Assembly (NCBI GenBank): GCA_023397675.1
Contig: JAEWTV010000141.1
Span: 1 to 6,467, forward strand
Length of the DNA: 6,467 bases
Direction: 5' to 3'
Source: Bacillota bacterium
GTDB taxonomy: Bacteria > Bacillota > Clostridia > Acetivibrionales > JANLFN01
In this document: positions 5,745-6,467 of the stretch, piece after piece
Layout: each line of letters starts with the position of its first letter
Position numbering within the stretch: the stretch's first letter is position 1
Notes under the pieces: model-generated
The model's input: the letters and a program-made list of their open reading frames with translations, nothing else
Told to the model about the DNA's origin: nothing
Database searches by the model: none
Translations under genes and position numbers: made by a program

Positions 5745-5791
5745 GCGACTAAACATAACTTTGACTAGAAGTCTCCGTAATGTTTAATCGC
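5745..5791 (+). promoter_or_regulatory. Structured 5' leader of the hemerythrin mRNA
   Basis: GCGA (5745-5748) pairs with TCGC (5788-5791), and after a single C/A mismatch TAAACAT (5750-5756) pairs with ATGTTTA (5780-5786). Inside, GACT (5763-5766) pairs with AGTC (5770-5773) around a 3-nt loop. The structure ends about 10 nt before the AAGGGGG ribosome binding site (5802-5808). No T-run follows, so it is not a terminator. It matches no riboswitch class I know; it could be an operator, an RNA-stability element or a translational control element. Confidence 0.45.
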
Positions 5792-5816
5792 TCCATAAAC
5801 CAAGGGGGAAAAGTCG

Positions 5817-6230
5817 ATGATAAGATGGAAGGATACTTACAGTGTAAATGTAGAAGAAATTGATAACCAGCATAAGAAACTTTTTGAAATTGGCGGCAGG
5901 CTTTACGATTTATCTTCTCTTAAAGATGATTTTGATCATTATGACGAAATAATGGACATAATTGGTGAACTTAGGGATTATACCATTTATCATTTTAATT
6001 TTGAAGAAGAATTGCTTAAAAAGAATGGCTATGAAGAAATTGAAAATCATTCGATTGAACACGATTTCTTTGTTAAAAAGCTCAAAAGGATTGAAAAAAA
6101 GGATATCGACGGTCAGCAAGGTCAAACTATAATGGAAATAACCGAGTTCCTTATTGATTGGGTATCAAGTCATATTCTCAAGTCTGACATGCAGTATAAA
6201 CCTTACTTAAACAGTAAGGGAGTTTATTGA
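5817..6230 (+). CDS. Bacteriohemerythrin (di-iron oxygen-binding protein)
   Basis: A 137-residue single-domain hemerythrin, presumably cytoplasmic, with no signal peptide or fused sensory domain. It should form a four-helix bundle that holds a non-heme di-iron site and binds O2 reversibly. All seven ligands are visible: H19 (QHKKLF), H59 and E63 (HFNFEE), H78 and H82 (HSIEH), and H119 and D124 (HILKSD). The N-terminal W4 and the pattern VNVEEIDNQH are typical. The ATG follows AAGGGGG (5802-5808) by 8 nt. The gene appears monocistronic: the terminator of the preceding unit lies 141 bp upstream and a tRNA with its own promoter follows. In an anaerobe it may scavenge or sense oxygen, or store iron or O2; which of these applies cannot be read from sequence. 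The last residues after D124 (MQYKPYLNSKGVY) are normal for the family. Confidence 0.96.
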   Translation: MIRWKDTYSVNVEEIDNQHKKLFEIGGRLYDLSSLKDDFDHYDEIMDIIGELRDYTIYHFNFEEELLKKNGYEEIENHSIEHDFFVKKLKRIEKKDIDGQQGQTIMEITEFLIDWVSSHILKSDMQYKPYLNSKGVY

Positions 6231-6359
6231 TTTTTTGTCTGAATTACAATTGAATATTACGCGGTAAAAGAAGTCAAGTTGTACACTGAAGCTGCCTGTT
6301 GTATGGATGTAAGTTACAGTTAAGGAATATAGTTTTAGACAAAATACTTAACATTTCTC
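6231..6359. other. Intergenic region without a recognised gene
   Basis: I find no open frame with a ribosome binding site and no convincing terminator for the hemerythrin gene here. TTTTTTG follows the stop (6231-6237) without a stem before it. A small odd palindrome, TGTAAGTTACA, sits at 6308-6318. Confidence 0.5.
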
Positions 6360-6389
6360 TTGACTTTGGACCAACCTTTCTGCTACAAT
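6360..6389 (+). promoter_or_regulatory. Strong sigma-A promoter for the tRNA
   Basis: TTGACT (6360-6365) and TACAAT (6384-6389) are 18 nt apart, five of six matches each, with TG at 6381-6382 as an extended -10. The expected start near 6396 is about 9 nt before the mature tRNA 5' end, as is usual for stable RNA genes. Confidence 0.82.
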
Positions 6390-6404
6390 ATTAAAGCAAC
6401 GTAT

Positions 6405-6467
6405 GGCGGCGTAGCTCAGTTGGCTAGAGCATTCGGTTCATACCCGAAGTGTCGTTGGTTCAAATCC
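6405..6467 (+). tRNA. tRNA-Met (CAT), elongator type, 3' end outside the window
   Basis: The parts read in order: acceptor GGCGGCG (6405-6411), TA, D stem GCTC/GAGC (6414-6417 and 6427-6430), anticodon stem TTCGG/CCGAA (6432-6436 and 6444-6448), loop TTCATAC with anticodon CAT at 6439-6441, variable loop GTGTC, T stem start GTTGG (6454-6458) and T loop TTCAAAT. The window ends two bases into the T-stem 3' arm, so about 12 nt plus any CCA are missing. The anticodon stem lacks the three G-C pairs of initiator tRNA, so this is elongator Met. A CAT anticodon could also be the lysidine-modified Ile2 tRNA, but the body looks like Met. More tRNAs may follow. Confidence 0.93.

Noticed and set aside
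5741..5816. Known riboswitch (c-di-GMP, preQ1 or similar) in the hemerythrin leader
   Set aside because: I could not find the conserved core of any class I know; only a stem with an inner hairpin is supported.
6308..6318. Palindrome TGTAAGTTACA as an operator for the tRNA or hemerythrin region
   Set aside because: The arms are only 5 bp, it is more than 40 bp upstream of the tRNA promoter and has no second copy nearby, so chance is likely in AT-rich DNA.
6405..6467. Initiator tRNA-fMet
   Set aside because: The anticodon stem TTCGG/CCGAA lacks the three consecutive G-C pairs of initiator tRNAs, and the first acceptor base is a G that pairs normally in elongators.

Overview
The window is a low-GC, AT-rich stretch with strong GGAGG-type ribosome binding sites, short intergenic hairpins with U-runs and clostridial-type protein sequences. 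A sugar ABC permease next to a GH94 disaccharide phosphorylase points to an anaerobic, carbohydrate-degrading Clostridia member. My best guess is the Ruminiclostridium/cellulolytic Clostridium group. That placement is inferred from protein style, not from a search.

Layout. (1) Positions 2-2875 hold a sugar uptake and phosphorolysis block: the 3' end of a MalG-type permease gene, an intergenic hairpin, then a complete 803-residue GH94 phosphorylase. The block ends at a hairpin that is symmetrical enough to serve also as terminator for the convergent gene. (2) Positions 2905-3102, minus strand: a 65-residue CspA-type cold-shock protein. (3) Positions 3223-5676 look like one transcription unit. 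A good sigma-A promoter drives a TTG-initiated lipoprotein with a PsbP/Mog1-like domain, followed by two tandem paralogues of a four-helix membrane protein that ends in a proline/glutamine linker and a CxxC-CxxC zinc ribbon. (4) Positions 5721-6230: a bacteriohemerythrin with all seven di-iron ligands, preceded by a short leader that can fold into a long hairpin. (5) Positions 6360-6467: a near-consensus promoter and the 5' part of an elongator tRNA-Met (CAT), cut by the window end.

The most interesting region is the tandem pair at 3922-5676. The duplicated unit runs from just upstream of an AT-rich inverted repeat to the middle of a terminator. The junction at about 4775/4776 removes the 3' half of the first copy's terminator, so transcription should read from copy 1 into copy 2. 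Copy 1 carries two in-frame nonsense codons (TAG at 4542, TGA at 4674) that cut off the zinc ribbon, although the ribbon's four cysteines are still encoded downstream. The membrane helices of the two copies are nearly identical, while the extracytoplasmic loops have diverged into different acidic low-complexity sequences.

How the genes may work together: the permease and GH94 enzyme fit import of a beta-linked oligosaccharide followed by phosphate-dependent cleavage, which saves ATP. The lipoprotein and membrane proteins may form an envelope-associated module of unknown function. The hemerythrin probably binds or senses oxygen. I see no defence system, transposase or CRISPR array.
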